A program made the translations under genes and the position numbers. Below are positions 1 through 11,661 of a stretch of 50,954 nt of DNA, in pieces. The notes under the pieces were generated by a model, which was not told where the DNA came from, ran no database searches, and was given only the letters and a program-made list of their open reading frames with translations. The stretch covers positions 1 through 50,954 of the forward strand of contig JAHLWZ010000909.1 of NCBI GenBank assembly GCA_020536535.1, read 5' to 3'. The DNA comes from Pelomyxa schiedti (Eukaryota > Evosea > Pelobiontida > Pelomyxidae). How positions within the stretch are numbered: position 1 is the stretch's first letter; the number at the start of each line of letters is the position of its first letter.

Positions 1-1100
1 GGCATTACTATAGGCAAGTGATAACCTGTGTGCCATACACCATGTATTGGGTGCACCAACCAAGGGACCTATCCCCTTCAAAGCACCATCAGAGACAACA
101 CCAATTATCTGAAAACCCCAAATCGTTTTATATTTCTGTGGAATGTAAATTAATATGAAAGAAAAAATAACAGGCCTGAATAAGGGTGCCAATCTCTGGA
201 TTGGTATGTGTTCCAGGCATATATTCAGGGGGCATGATGTACTCCATTAGTGTACCATTTGCAAAAAGCCTCAGCTTCCACAGTAGATAGGGGTCTTGTG
301 AGCAATCACTCCACATATCTAGAATAACACAGACTGATTTGTATTGCACAGCCTCTTTTACCTGTAGAAGTAAAACAAAATTAAATAAATAAAGTAAAAG
401 GCACACTTTCTGAAGTGTCTGTTCATAAATCTTCAAAACAGCAGCTTTCATGGATTTTCTTCCTTTTGGTTTAACTTCAGGTCCCCACAGATCAAGAGAA
501 TCAGCATCAGTCAATGGACGCATGTTCTTAGGGAAAGTGAAAGCGTGAAGGAAAAAATATTTAAATACCATGACTATGAATCTGAGTACACGCTTATTAG
601 CCTCCAACTGCCAAGTCTTTGTTGAAGAACAAAATCGGGATAGGGAAGTTTGTATCTGTGGGCAGCTGGATGAGGACCCAGTTGCGGGAGTGATAGGAGA
701 AGTGAGTTGCAACCACAGTTGAACCGCTTCTGGAGGAAGAACAAGGAGGTGGTTGAAGGGGGGGAGTGGCTGTCTCTCCTAGAGGAACCTCTTGGGGTTG
801 TGTTGTAGGTGTGAGGGTTTTTTGAACTATGGCACCTGTTACAGGTCAGAAAAGCAAGGATACCCTTAAAGGAGGTAACACACCAGTTTTTTTGCCACAT
901 ACTTTCTCCCAATGTCGAATGAGCCCAGATGTTGATTTCTTTTTGCATGCCAATCGTTGTCGGCACACAGAACAAAATGCATAATCCTTGGGTGCAGCAG
1001 GATCGGGGATAAAGTGTGGCCACACATCCGCACCAGTGAGTGTCGACATCCAAACTACACACAGCCAGGACAACAATTTTTTCCTTTTCACAATCAAAAA
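1..1100 (-). mobile_element. BED-type zinc finger / hAT-like transposase, N-terminal part, cut by left window edge
   Basis: Read on the minus strand, the segment around 920-1045 has a BED zinc-finger pattern: a W-x-x-F start, C-x2-C, then GLIRHWEKVC giving the H...C pair. Further on (about 620-130) a second open segment has the usual hAT pre-catalytic pattern. It runs from a hydrophobic stretch and a PLTDADSL-type segment to a helix and then VCVILDMWSD, which matches the D-x-W-S/T region where the first catalytic Asp of hAT transposases lies. Introns are inferred near 361-410 and between about 845 and 715, where the frame changes. The catalytic core and dimerisation domain would lie left of the window. 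It could be an active element, a relic or a domesticated gene. The family is fairly sure, its state is not. Confidence 0.6.
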
Positions 1101-1781
1101 GGGTTATGGGAACGGGACCCACGGGAATACCTTTACATTTCCCACGGGACTCCGGGAACCGACTGGTTTATCTTCCCGTCCATCACTGGTTGTAAGGCCT
1201 GGTTTCGGATAGATGGTGAGATTCCAGGGGATGAGGTTCTTAATGAGGTTTTGCCAGTTGGTCTCTGGGGGCTGTCATGGTCAAGGTGAGCTTGTGCTGG
1301 AGTGATCTTATGGGAACACCTTGATATATTGCACAAGATATCTGTACATGTCTGTGGGAGTACATCAGGTGAGAAGACTTCGAATCTACACTTGTATTGC
1401 CGGATAGAGTGAACATAGATGTTGGTGGCTGGATTCCCATAACTCTAGGGATAATCTCTCCTTTTGCGTTCCTTCTCCGTGATGTTTCTGATAACCTCCA
1501 ATCTCTGGAGGGTCAGTGCTTAGTGCACTACTCAAGAGTAAGTTGGTTGTTTGAGACTGCGCAGGTACCCATTGGATATGTCTTCAACCCAATCATATAC
1601 GAACTCTGCCACCCAAATCTGTCAAAATACCTTGGGATGATCTGCTCTTTTTTTTTTTCCTTTTGAAAAACCACTTGTGGTGCTGTGGATGCCATCAACA
1701 AAGTGGTGACTGAAAGTTGTGTTGTTTATTGATTTAATATTAGGGGGAAGTCAGGCAGCCCAGCCAAGTGTTCTCATACCC

Positions 1782-2586
1782 AAAGGGGTTGATGTAGTAT
1801 CTGTTGTTCTCTTGAGCACAATAAGACACGATGTCCTGAAAACCCTGCAAACCAAGTGCAACCACAATGCACTCAAACTTCATCTCAGCTTTTTCAACCA
1901 CCCCCTCAAACTGCGGGGCTCCTTGGAGCAACCCAACCACCTCCTCTCATCCTTGCTCCCCCTGTATTTGGTTTGATTTTAATGCACCCTGGTGAAGGTA
2001 GAACAAAGTGCATAACTTTGAAGACAAAAATAAACACATCATTGTGCAAATCCATCAGGACCATCGATCATTATATTACTGGTGTGCCACATTTGATATG
2101 CTTCTTTATGCTCTGTTCAATAATGCTTACCGTTACAACTATGTTTGTTCATTACTTTTGAAGTTAAATAACTTTCTACAGGCTGTTGAAGTTGCTATTG
2201 GTAATCCCAGGCCAAAGATGATACGTGACTATTTGTCTTGTGTTTGTCTAGCACTTGCTCCTCCTCAAATGGAAGCCAATACAACATCCCAAGTATGCAT
2301 CCACGATACTTGCTCTTGGCCAAAGGTGAAACGAGCTTGTATGTGGTGCAAACACATTACATCTTTGGTTGATGGCTATTGCACAAACCCTGTGAATGGG
2401 AAAGAAGCTACACTGTGCTCTTTGGAATGCAATATCAGGTGGCACTGTGCTCAGAAACATCTCCTAATTGGGATCTCTGTACTGCCAGCAAAGAACCCTC
2501 CTCCATCTCCACAGAGGCAGCAACTTACACATGCAGGATCCTCTGCAGCTGGCTCCATAGGTTCAACCAATGCACACTCTTTTTGA
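1782..2586 (+). mobile_element. piggyBac-like transposase 3' region with a CCHC zinc knuckle (relic)
   Basis: The segment at about 1785-1830 encodes a perfect C-x2-C-x4-H-x4-C zinc knuckle (CSICCSLEHNKTRC). Downstream, from about 2040, comes a hydrophobic stretch (DHRSLYYWCATFDMLLYALF followed by NNAYRYNY) that resembles the helical segment after the catalytic core of piggyBac transposases. An intron is likely near 2146-2181. The last part has a cysteine-rich patch (RACMWCKHITSLVDGYC...LCSLEC...WH), like the C-terminal zinc finger of piggyBac proteins, and the frame ends at 2586. I see no convincing catalytic DDD core upstream, so this is probably a truncated copy. The knuckle may belong to a different, adjacent element. 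Confidence 0.42.
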
Positions 2587-2699
2587 TCCTGATCGGCGCT
2601 TCGACTTCGCGTTTTTCAACGTCGCAGCTTTTTTCGCGGATCGCTGTCTTCTAACCTAACCCGCTAAACAACAAAACTTTATTTCCATTCTAAAACTTC

Positions 2700-3110
2700 G
2701 AATTTTTCGAAGGTGGGGGGGGGTCTAGAAGTGCGCTCCCCATTGGATATGATATTGCTTGGTAATGATTCGGTTGTCAGTGTTTGGGGGGGGCCATCAA
2801 TCTTTGTAGTTCCTTCCACTTTGGGGAAAGCAAAGAACAGTGAGTTGTTGAAATGGGGTGGAGCTGGGTATTTTGACTTAGCCAGTAGAACATGTTGCAT
2901 AGGATACAGGCTGAGAGTTTGGGGAAGGCCTTCCATACTGCCAAGTATATTCCATCTGGTCCTAGGGCAGATTTAGGCTTGCATGAAAGGATTGCCGCTT
3001 CAAACTCTACTTCTGTTAGTTGGGGGATTGGCCTAGTTTCTTATTGTATTTGCTCAGGAGTGTCTTCCAGGCTTCAATGTTTGATGAAATAGGCAACAGT
3101 GGAGCCCGGA
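2700..3110 (-). mobile_element. Non-LTR retrotransposon reverse transcriptase fragment
   Basis: On the minus strand, about 3030-2893 is open and reads EVEFEAAILSCKPKSALGPD, then GIYLAVWKAFPKL. This is the start of a non-LTR (LINE) reverse transcriptase domain, with the conserved A/L-GPDGI motif at about 2946-2963. Just downstream, in another frame, a stretch with FPKVEGTTKIDGPPQTLTTE resembles the following 'PKxG...DxxxYRPISLL' block, so at least one frameshift separates the two. Stops and frame changes on both sides indicate a dead copy. No endonuclease domain, poly(A) tail or target-site duplication could be identified. Confidence 0.55.
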
Positions 3111-3724
3111 ATTCCTTTGTGATCTCATCCTTCCGTTGGGAGTTGTCAGTTAAGTTATTGGTTGTGGGGTTAAGCATCTGAGTAAAGGTTACTCTTGGCT
3201 GGAATCTCTGGGAAGAGGGTGTGCTTCCTCTTGGGAATTTTAATGTAAACTGGGTTTGGATCTCCTCTAGTACACTTTGGTCTGGAGCTTCTTATATAGC
3301 TTCCAGCATGCGACTGGATTCTCTGGGAGAGTTGCTGGGAGTATCTTCAGAAGGTGAAGCCTGTAAGCTGGAGGTCTGTCCTTATTCCATGTCATGTGGA
3401 TACTGTCAATAGAATTGACTGAAGCATTCATACCCAAACAGTGCACTTCAGTCAATAAGGATGAAACCAGCTGTTACAAACACAGGAAACGATGAATGGG
3501 CTCGAACATCCAACATTTCACGAACTTACTCAGGACAAAAACTTAACTAATTTGCCTGGAACTCGACATCATACTGATGCATTTACGCAAAAAACACTCA
3601 CGCTTAACTCTCGCACAACAGTGTTTCATAACGACCAACCATCATTGATGGCACCCAAAAATTACGTTCCTTCGCGAAAACTCGAGTGGTCAGCAAAATC
3701 GAATTTGTAATTTCCGCGTCGGAG
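3111..3724. other. Region with no supported gene
   Basis: Only short open stretches occur on either strand. The left part may be more LINE-derived sequence (minus strand). The right part, up to the ATG at 3725, presumably holds the promoter and leader of the next gene. No tRNA, array or clear repeat was seen. Confidence 0.5.
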
Positions 3725-5089
3725 ATGTACCGCGCGCACTCGCTGTCCCACGTCGCGTCGAACACCGGACGAGCACCCGCCCCGTGCCCCCTGTGCCAGC
3801 TCTCGGCCCGCAGGTCCATGAGATCCGCCGCCAAGTCCTCGTCCCCGTCCTCTTCGTTCGAGCCCCCGGTGTTGCCGTGTGGCTGCCTCGACACCACGTC
3901 CGCAGTTGCGTGCAGCTCGCCGTCCTCGCCGTCGCCGTCGCCGACGCGCCACCACCTGGGCACCTCGTCCCCGCCCAAGTTGGTGTCCTCCGAGAGGGAC
4001 GACACTGCGCAGAGCTCGCTGATCAGGATGCAGGTTCGTGGCCTGGTCGATCTCTCCGACCGCGCCGTGATTTCGCTGCTCAGGGCTACGGCTACCAACG
4101 CGCCGGCGCCGGGCAAAATCACGGCTTCCGATGATTCTTCTTCTTGTTGTTGTTCTGCGAAGAGTATTATTAGCCCCTCGACAACAACCATCACCCCTAT
4201 CACCACTACTACTACTACTTCAAATTCCAATCCCAATCCCAATCCCACTCCTATTTCTACTTCTACTTGTACTACTAATTCTCCTACTTCTACTGCTACT
4301 ACCACTGGCAATTGTACAGCTACTGCAAGTGAGAGTTCTCCTTGTACTTCGGTACCGACTACCGCGTCAAAGGCGGCTCCTATTACTTCACCGGAATGTT
4401 CAAGCAGTTCACATATTACAGCTCTGACTAGTAGCGTTACAGACAGCGCGATTGTAAATACACCGACTTGTTCTGCTCCCAGAGTGGCAAATGCTAGTGG
4501 CACTAACACTGGTGACCATCCGCGGATGCCTCCAAGGCAGAGGAACCTCATTTTGGCAAGTCTGAACGCTTTACCGGATAAAACTTTCTATGCTGATGAA
4601 GATGAAGTCGGAGACTCTTTGGAGGCTGAAGATGTGCCCACTTCATCCCTGCCACCAAAGAGGAGAGATTTTCTGACCACCAAGCACAGGGCGAATATCA
4701 TTGGTGCTGAATCACAGAACTCCGACGGTGATAATGAGGAACTACAGGGAGATGAAGTGTCACCCGCAGAAAATAGCTTGCCCCCAATTAAACCAAGGGG
4801 GCGGTATTCACACAGCGGAAGGGTCTGTGGACATCCAACACAAAATGGAAAAGCTGCCCTAACAGGCCCTGGTGAGGAGCCGTCCCATCAAACCACAGTT
4901 GTGGGGCCGCGCTGCTATTGTAGCCGGCCTATTTGGGAATGGCAAAAGAGCTTCCCGGCGGATGATGGTAACACAGCTGCTATTAATTCTGCAATCACAG
5001 TGTTGAGTTCAATGATGAGTAAAGTCAGACAGGAAAGGGAAGCCATTACTGTCAAGACATCTCCTGTATTATCTCGAAGTTCTCACTGA
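3725..5089 (+). CDS. Ser/Thr-rich low-complexity protein, single exon, unknown function
   Basis: A 454-residue uninterrupted frame, taken from the first ATG (MYRAHSLSHV); the frame is also open upstream but without an ATG. The first 130 residues are rich in Ser, Pro and Cys. Residues of about 140-230 are a tract of Ser, Thr, Asn and Pro encoded by repeated ACT/ACC codons, including an NPNPNPTP run. The last 180 residues are more complex, with acidic and basic patches (ADEDEVGDSLEAED, PPKRRDF) and a PRCYCSRPIWEWQKSF segment that looks folded. No known domain was recognised and no signal peptide or membrane segment is evident. An ATG-started 315-codon ORF lies antisense at 3604-4551. I prefer this strand because the complex C-terminal part continues well beyond the antisense ORF. 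Confidence 0.55.
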   Translation: MYRAHSLSHVASNTGRAPAPCPLCQLSARRSMRSAAKSSSPSSSFEPPVLPCGCLDTTSAVACSSPSSPSPSPTRHHLGTSSPPKLVSSERDDTAQSSLIRMQVRGLVDLSDRAVISLLRATATNAPAPGKITASDDSSSCCCSAKSIISPSTTTITPITTTTTTSNSNPNPNPTPISTSTCTTNSPTSTATTTGNCTATASESSPCTSVPTTASKAAPITSPECSSSSHITALTSSVTDSAIVNTPTCSAPRVANASGTNTGDHPRMPPRQRNLILASLNALPDKTFYADEDEVGDSLEAEDVPTSSLPPKRRDFLTTKHRANIIGAESQNSDGDNEELQGDEVSPAENSLPPIKPRGRYSHSGRVCGHPTQNGKAALTGPGEEPSHQTTVVGPRCYCSRPIWEWQKSFPADDGNTAAINSAITVLSSMMSKVRQEREAITVKTSPVLSRSSH

Positions 5090-5471
5090 TATTCATACAC
5101 GCAACAAACAAACAACTTAAAATCGCACCACCTATGTGTTTATAGCAAAAAGTACCTTGTCTTGTACCGCATCAATTTCCCATAATCTTATTCACCCTGC
5201 GCAAAATCCCGCCGCTTTTGGTGTCCGGCTACTCCGTGTTCTCTCAGAATGTATCCTACTGATGATAAAAAAATATACCCAAAAACTTCAGAAGAATCCT
5301 TGGTTGACAACCATTGCACCACACTGAGTTCTATTTTTTTTCTTCTCCGACAGTAGTGACTCACAGCCTCCCAGTCACGTTCTCCTAAAACCAAGTGGCA
5401 TTAATTGCCTGCTCCACAGATCCATTCTCTTGAAAAAACACAATTTGGGAAAACAACCGTTGTAAATAATA

Positions 5472-8400
5472 ATGAGCGGCGGTGTGGATCATCGTGTGCG
5501 GCAGGCGAACGTTGGGCAAGACACGTATGAGGACTATGATAACAATGAGGAGATCCCGCCTCGTCAGCCGGACCGTCGGCGTTTCTTTACGAGCTCAAAG
5601 TCGTTGTGCTACGTGCTTGGGGTGATAACGGTCTTCCTCTTTGTGGCCACTTTCTCTGCTTTTGTTCTGTATTTTCACGATCACCATGATGATCCTCTGG
5701 AAAAGAACCCTGCTATTGAGGACCTTGTACCCCCTCCCGAGGTTTTTGGTGAGCGAAGACGCCTTGGATTTGGGGATGATGGCGATGAGCCTGTACCACG
5801 TAACACTTTGAATGACTTTATTGACTCCTGTGGGCGTATTGGCAAAAATCGATTCGACACTCACATTTCCACTGGTATTCAAAAACGTTATTTCCAGTTG
5901 CAATTAACAGCGTACAGATAAGTCTCTGTACAAGCCAGGGGACACAGTATTTATAAGAGCTGTTCTACTGGACGCATTCAATAAAACCGGTGTCACAGAT
6001 GTGTGGCTAAATGTTCTTGTATCTATTGCATCTCCCCGCGGTGACGTTGTGTTCTCCGACTCTCCCCCGGTCCAAGACTCAGTATTAAGTAGCTGCTGGC
6101 AGACACAGACTGACATCAGTGGGGGGGATTACACTGTTACTGTGTCGTATCCTCGCATAAGTGGCCCCCCACCATCTTCACGAAAATTTACCATTTCCGC
6201 TTTTCGTACTCCCAAAGTTGGGATCACCATCAACTTCCCTAAGAGTGGATATGGTCCAACAGATACCGTCACAGCAGATGTGGAGGTACTTGGCAGCTAA
6301 TGAAGCACTTTTAATGACAAGAATTTGCAGATAAAAAGAAATGATGGCTCCACCCCAGAAAATGCTGATGTAAGTGCGACTGCAACAATTGACGGTCTTT
6401 CGATTTGGCAGAAAGATGCTTCTCTAGATAAATCTGGCATATTTCATCTTTCATTTGTGCTGCCGGACGCTATTAAATCTGTATTCCAAATGGAGCACAT
6501 TACAATTTAATCTCACAGAAGAATATAGACTGAGGGATTTTTGAATGTTGTGGTTATTGATGGTGGAGCAGTAGAGAGTAAAAGCAAGACTATACCACTT
6601 ATCTTGAGTGACATTGATATCGACTTTTACCCTGAAGGAGGTGACATTATACCTGGCATTACTAACAGGTTGGTCTGCCTCTTTTTTTATCGTCTTAACG
6701 TTATTAGAGTTTATTTCGAGGTGCGATCTTCTTCTGAAGAGCCCATCAGCATTGTTGCAGACCTGCAGGACAAGACTGCAAGCACTATTGTACTCCTCTC
6801 CTCAATTTTTCATGCCACTCGTTTATCATCGTCTTACAGGTGGTGAGTAACATCTTGTCGTACCATGAAGGTTGACAGAATCTCTGTAGATTAGATGCGC
6901 TAATGAACGACCATAGGACGTGGGAGCTTTGAGTTTCTGCCCAAAAGAGACCATTCTTATGAGTTTATCGTCAAGAAGCCTTCTGGAATTCGCGAACCTG
7001 TTCCCTTACCCTTCCTTGAAACCATTTCTTCTGTGTGTATCACTACCCGAGGGAGAATATTCGACTTCGACGATGTGATTCTTCTTGATGTATCACATAC
7101 TCGCTGGGGTGAGTTTTTCTAACATGATAGAAGGTCAATGCCAGGTCAACCAGCCAAGTACGTAAGTTGACTGTTACCATAATGCAACACGAGAAAAAAG
7201 TCAGTTCAACTACGTTATCTGTCCCAAGTTCATCTTCAAATGACCAATTTGCCTGCTTGTATAGTTCACTCATTTACAAGTAATTTTGACCTAAACTAGA
7301 CATGCCAAGTTTGCTGATTTGCCAGATACTGCAGTTGGCGTGCTGACAGTTACTGTCTTTAATAGCAACGACATTCCTATGGCAGAAAGGTTAATTTTTA
7401 GAAAACCGAAGAGCAGCCTCTCTATATCTGTAACAGCAGGTCTGATTCTAAGAGATTGTATCTTCATTAACCGTATATCTCAGACCACAACTTATACACC
7501 CCTGGATCACCAGTGACTCTAAATTTTCAAGTTAACGACACTGAAAGTGGGGCGGGTGTCATGGCCAATCTTGGAATTGTGGTGAATTTCTTTGTAATTG
7601 ATTTCCATAGACGAATCCTGAGCCTAAATAGGTAACTGATGACGCTGTGTTTCAAATGTTGGAACCACGAAAAAGGCCACCACGTTTGCCATCAATGGCA
7701 TTGCTTGAACATCACATTGATCACCTTACTGATCCCGCATCATATATTGACCTTCCTGGAGTTGAGGATGACATTACTGTCGATCAAGATATTGCTTTGG
7801 ACTTATTACTCGGAACCCAAGGATGGCGGAGATTTGCTTACAGCGACTGGGGCTCCTTTGAGGGGAAGTGGGGAGATAATGCCAAGGCTATGGCCGTTTG
7901 CAATCCGATAGAAGATCGCATTGAGGAAAGAGGTACTTTTTCCCTTAGAAATTGATGTAGCTAATACCAACTTCAGCACTTGGAGGAATGGTTAATGTAC
8001 TTTCTCAGCCTTCTATTTTATCACGAACACCCAACAAAACAACAAAACTTTTTGTTTGATTTAGATGTGGTTTCAGGATGCAGCTGCTATGCCGGAAATG
8101 GCTATGGAGGAACCAAAAGTATTTGCCGCCAGAGCCCCAATTCCTGCAGCACCTCCTGTAGAAGGACTTCCTGCCCCAAAACAAGCATTCCGATTTGAAA
8201 ATCCTGCAGATGCTTTTCAGGGTAAAATGGTGGCACCAAAGAGGATGCCCTCTCGTCCTGCTGTTAACTTCTGCCGGCAATACGCTCATAAACGTGACAG
8301 CTCCAAGGCTCACCAGTAGGCTTTCAGCCTTTCCCTGATTATTTACAATAATGGTAATTGCAGGGAACGCACAGATTTCACGGAAACAGTGTTCTGGGCA

Positions 8401-11250
8401 GCGGGGGTAAAAACAGATGCAAATGGATTTGCCCAAGTAACATTCTCACTTAGTGACCTTATTACAAGGTTTTTCAAGCTGTAACTTCTGGATTTGCTCA
8501 CTTTATTCCTAGGTTTCGTGTTGTAGTGGACGGCTTTGCTGAAGGAAAACAAGGAGGACTTCTTGGATCCTTAGAAGCGCACCTCCAGAGTAAACAAGAG
8601 TTTTACTTGGAACCTAAGTTGCCTGTTTTTATTAGTGAAGGTATGTAAATTAATGCAACCTTTGTTTTTCTAACGAAAAAAAATTGTTCAGGAGATACAA
8701 TGCAGATTCCAATTGTCGTATTCAACGAAGGGCAGGAAAATTTGGTTGCTACTGTGTCCTCACCTTCATTTGAAAGCTCGAAGTTTGTAGTATCATCCAA
8801 CAGTGCCGTGGAGGTACCAGTTGTAGGACACAGTAGTGCAAGGCATATTGTCGAAGTTTCTGTTGGAAATGCCTCCTCTGGTTCTCTCCTTTTTCCACCA
8901 TTGCTCCCCAGATGCATCTTGTACTTTTTCTTATTATCCATAGGCCTGACCGACATGACTTTCCATGGTAAAAGTACGTTGTTCCAGGATACAGTGGTAC
9001 AGAAACTTACTATCTCCCCACGTGGTGAGTATTGGTTTTGCCTTTATGAACCCGTCTTTTCTTAAAGAGCCTTCAGGGTTTCCAATTAAAATTGGAGGTA
9101 GTGGCATGCTTACCACCGATAAAGCTTCTGATGTGTCAGTGTCACTCCCTCCCGCATACAAATCTGTGAAAACGCAAGTTTCAATTTATCCCACCCCTGC
9201 AGCAAACTTGCAACAGGTCCGCCATTTGCCCCTCAAAACACATACAACCTCACAGTCAACAGGCACTCATGGCTTTGATTCGGGAGCCTTTTGGCTGTTT
9301 TGAACAAACCAGTAGTGTTACGTACCCAACCATCATGGCACAGCAGTACTTCAAGTCCCATGCCAACGTCGACCCAGAACTGATTGTTTCAACGCATCAG
9401 ATGCTGGACAAGGGTAACCTTTCTGGGCTTCTTGTCCTTTAATCCCACATTGTAGGCTACAAGCGTCTCATTTCATTTGAATCTGATGGTGGAGGATTTG
9501 AGTGGTTTGGGTCATCACCTGGTATTTTGTTCTCCGTTTATGATAAAGTCTCAATGCATGAATGCATCATACAGCTCACGAGGCTCTCACAGCATATGGC
9601 GTACTTGGTTTGCTTCCCTAATTTAGAGCTAACAACCCTAACTAAAGAGCAGAGTTTACTGATATGTCGAAAGTTTATCCAGTTGACCAAGCAATGCTCG
9701 ATCGAACTCAAAATTGGCTCTTTAACCAAGTATTCCCATTCCACGAGAGAACAGAATTTAAGAAAAAAAAAAAGCGCACAGACACAGGTTTTAAGAGGAA
9801 TAGTAGACAGCTTGATTCATTTGGGGGAGCTCCTGATGACATCACCAAGTATGTTCTTTACTAAACGTATGGGCTATCTAATTTGCCTGAAGTGCCTATA
9901 TTGTCTGGTCTCTTACGTTCGCTGGTCTCACAACTGGGTTGGATAAGCAAATCGAGTACTTATCCAATAAAGCCAGAGCTTCTCAAGATCCCTACCTTAT
10001 TGGTCTTGTTGCTGGAACAATGTACAATATTGGTATCTGTCTAATACTACTGGAGAAAGGCATCATTCATTGACTATTTTATAGGAAATAATGCATTCGG
10101 AACGGAGTTAGCATCTCGTTTAGTACCTTTCCAGAAGTCCAAAGGAGAAGTTGCGGAAGCAACAACCTCGATCACACTCTCGAGAGGGGATTCGTTGCTT
10201 ATTGAAACTACTGCGTATGCAAAACTATTCAATTCTTTCCTTGTCTAAAGTGATGTAAAAACAAGGATATCCATTCTATCCTGGTTGAACAATGACGAAA
10301 AGTTTGCAGGTAATACAGAGAAAGCTGTCGAGTGGCTATCAACACGTTGCAAAGATGGAGCTTTTGGCAGCACACAAAGCACTGTTTTGGCTTTGAAGGT
10401 AAGGGTAATCACTATCGTCGATTTAGGGTCACTTTTTTAGGCAATAATAGCATACGACGTCAAACGAGCCAAGCCTCCAGTTCCTTTGGACTTCTCACTG
10501 ATTCTGGATAACAATCTAATCTCCGAAGTGCATTTTGACCCTGTTATTGATCGCAATGTTACTTTGCCTGGTTTTGTCTTAGCAAGGAGGGAAAGGCTCT
10601 AAACAAACTCAGATTTTGCGGATAAGCTGTCTTCTGGGAATCATGTAGTCTCACTTCAAATGAAATCTTCTGTTTCGTGGTCTGTCCCATTCTCCGTTTC
10701 TGTAGATTATATTTCGGATTTGCCTGCATCCAACGATGTACGTAATGGCTCCAGGTTATCAATGCATAGTAACAATATTCACAGGGCTGCGAAATAAATT
10801 TCGATACCTCTTTGGCCAAGTCAGAATTGACTGAAGGGGATGCCACCCAGGTGCGTGTATCACTAGAAAATAAGATAAAAGAGCCACAAGGGATGGTAGT
10901 TGCCATCGTTGGACTTCCAGGAGGTATGGGAAACAACCAACAACACAAATCAAATCGCCAATCAAGCGAAGCAAAACTTACCAACTCCACAATCAGGTCT
11001 GCAGCCCGTTCTGCCCAAATTGCAAGAGCTCGTGACTAGCAAGGCAATCTCGTTCTTTGAGACAAGCGGCCCCAATGTGGTTCTCTACTGGAGGTCGCTT
11101 GGGCCCCAACAGAAGGTATCACTGAACTTTGACGTCCAAGCCGCGTTCCCCGGCACATACACCGGCCCGGCCAGCAGTGCCTACGCCTACTATTCCAACG
11201 ACGTAAAGCAATGGAGGGACCCTCTGCATGTCACAATCAAGCCAAAGTAA
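5472..11250 (+). CDS. Alpha-2-macroglobulin-like thioester protein with N-terminal membrane anchor
   Basis: A multi-exon gene whose spliced frames follow the A2M family from end to end. After about 40 charged residues comes one hydrophobic segment (residues about 45-68, SLCYVLGVITVFLFV...), so the protein is probably a type II membrane protein with its bulk outside the cell or in a vesicle. Then follow the TDKSLYKPGDTV macroglobulin motif, the FYPEGGD block, HEGRGSFEFLPK, and FTETVFWAAGVKTDANGFAQ before the thioester domain. The thioester motif is intact as GCFEQ at 9293-9307, followed by SSVTYP. The alpha-helical domain continues through GGGFEWFG and LDSFGGAPDDITK, and the receptor-binding-like end has PGTYTGPASSAYAYY. 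Introns of about 48 nt are clear at 5875-5922 and 6482-6528. The role is presumably covalent trapping of proteases or surfaces, inferred from the family. Confidence 0.88.
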
Positions 11251-11661
11251 AGCATAGGCAAAACACAAAAAAAAGATGGTGCACGTCACCTGCCTTCCTA
11301 AGTACACTACGTAACATTGAAAAATGAGAGGCCTAGAACCCATCCCAACTTGGGTGGGTGGGAAAATCACTGGACTTTTTTTCGCCATTTGCCTGTTTTT
11401 TTTCGAAACATCAGTGCTGCCCTCAAGAGTGCACTTCCCGGCAGCCGGATTTGAGGAATTTGGTTTTTCGCCCGAAACGAAGCCCCGGCGCTTTATGGAA
11501 GATTATTTCATTAGAAGATAACACCCACCCAAAAAAAAAGAACGAGATCCCATTAACAACAAAAAAATAAATACAACCAACCAACGATCGCTTTGAGGCT
11601 AGGTCCTGTCACCACTCAACAGCCACATCGGCCAGATCTCATTTGTTCAATACAGCCCGCA
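11251..11661. other. Intergenic region between tandem genes
   Basis: About 410 bp separate the macroglobulin stop from the phosphatase start. Short open stretches rich in Phe and Lys are present but none looks like a gene. It is AT-rich with A-runs just before the next ATG, and likely contains the 3' end of one transcript and the promoter of the next. Confidence 0.5.

Noticed and set aside
3604-4551. Minus-strand 315-codon ORF as the main gene
   Set aside because: The plus frame continues with complex sequence to 5089, well past the antisense ORF, and ends at a natural gene end; the antisense Val/Glu run mirrors the ACT-codon tract. Kept as a finding only.
7043-7273. Minus-strand ORF inside the macroglobulin gene
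   Set aside because: It lies across a larger intron of the A2M gene, has no recognisable domain and no start context; it is most likely incidental.
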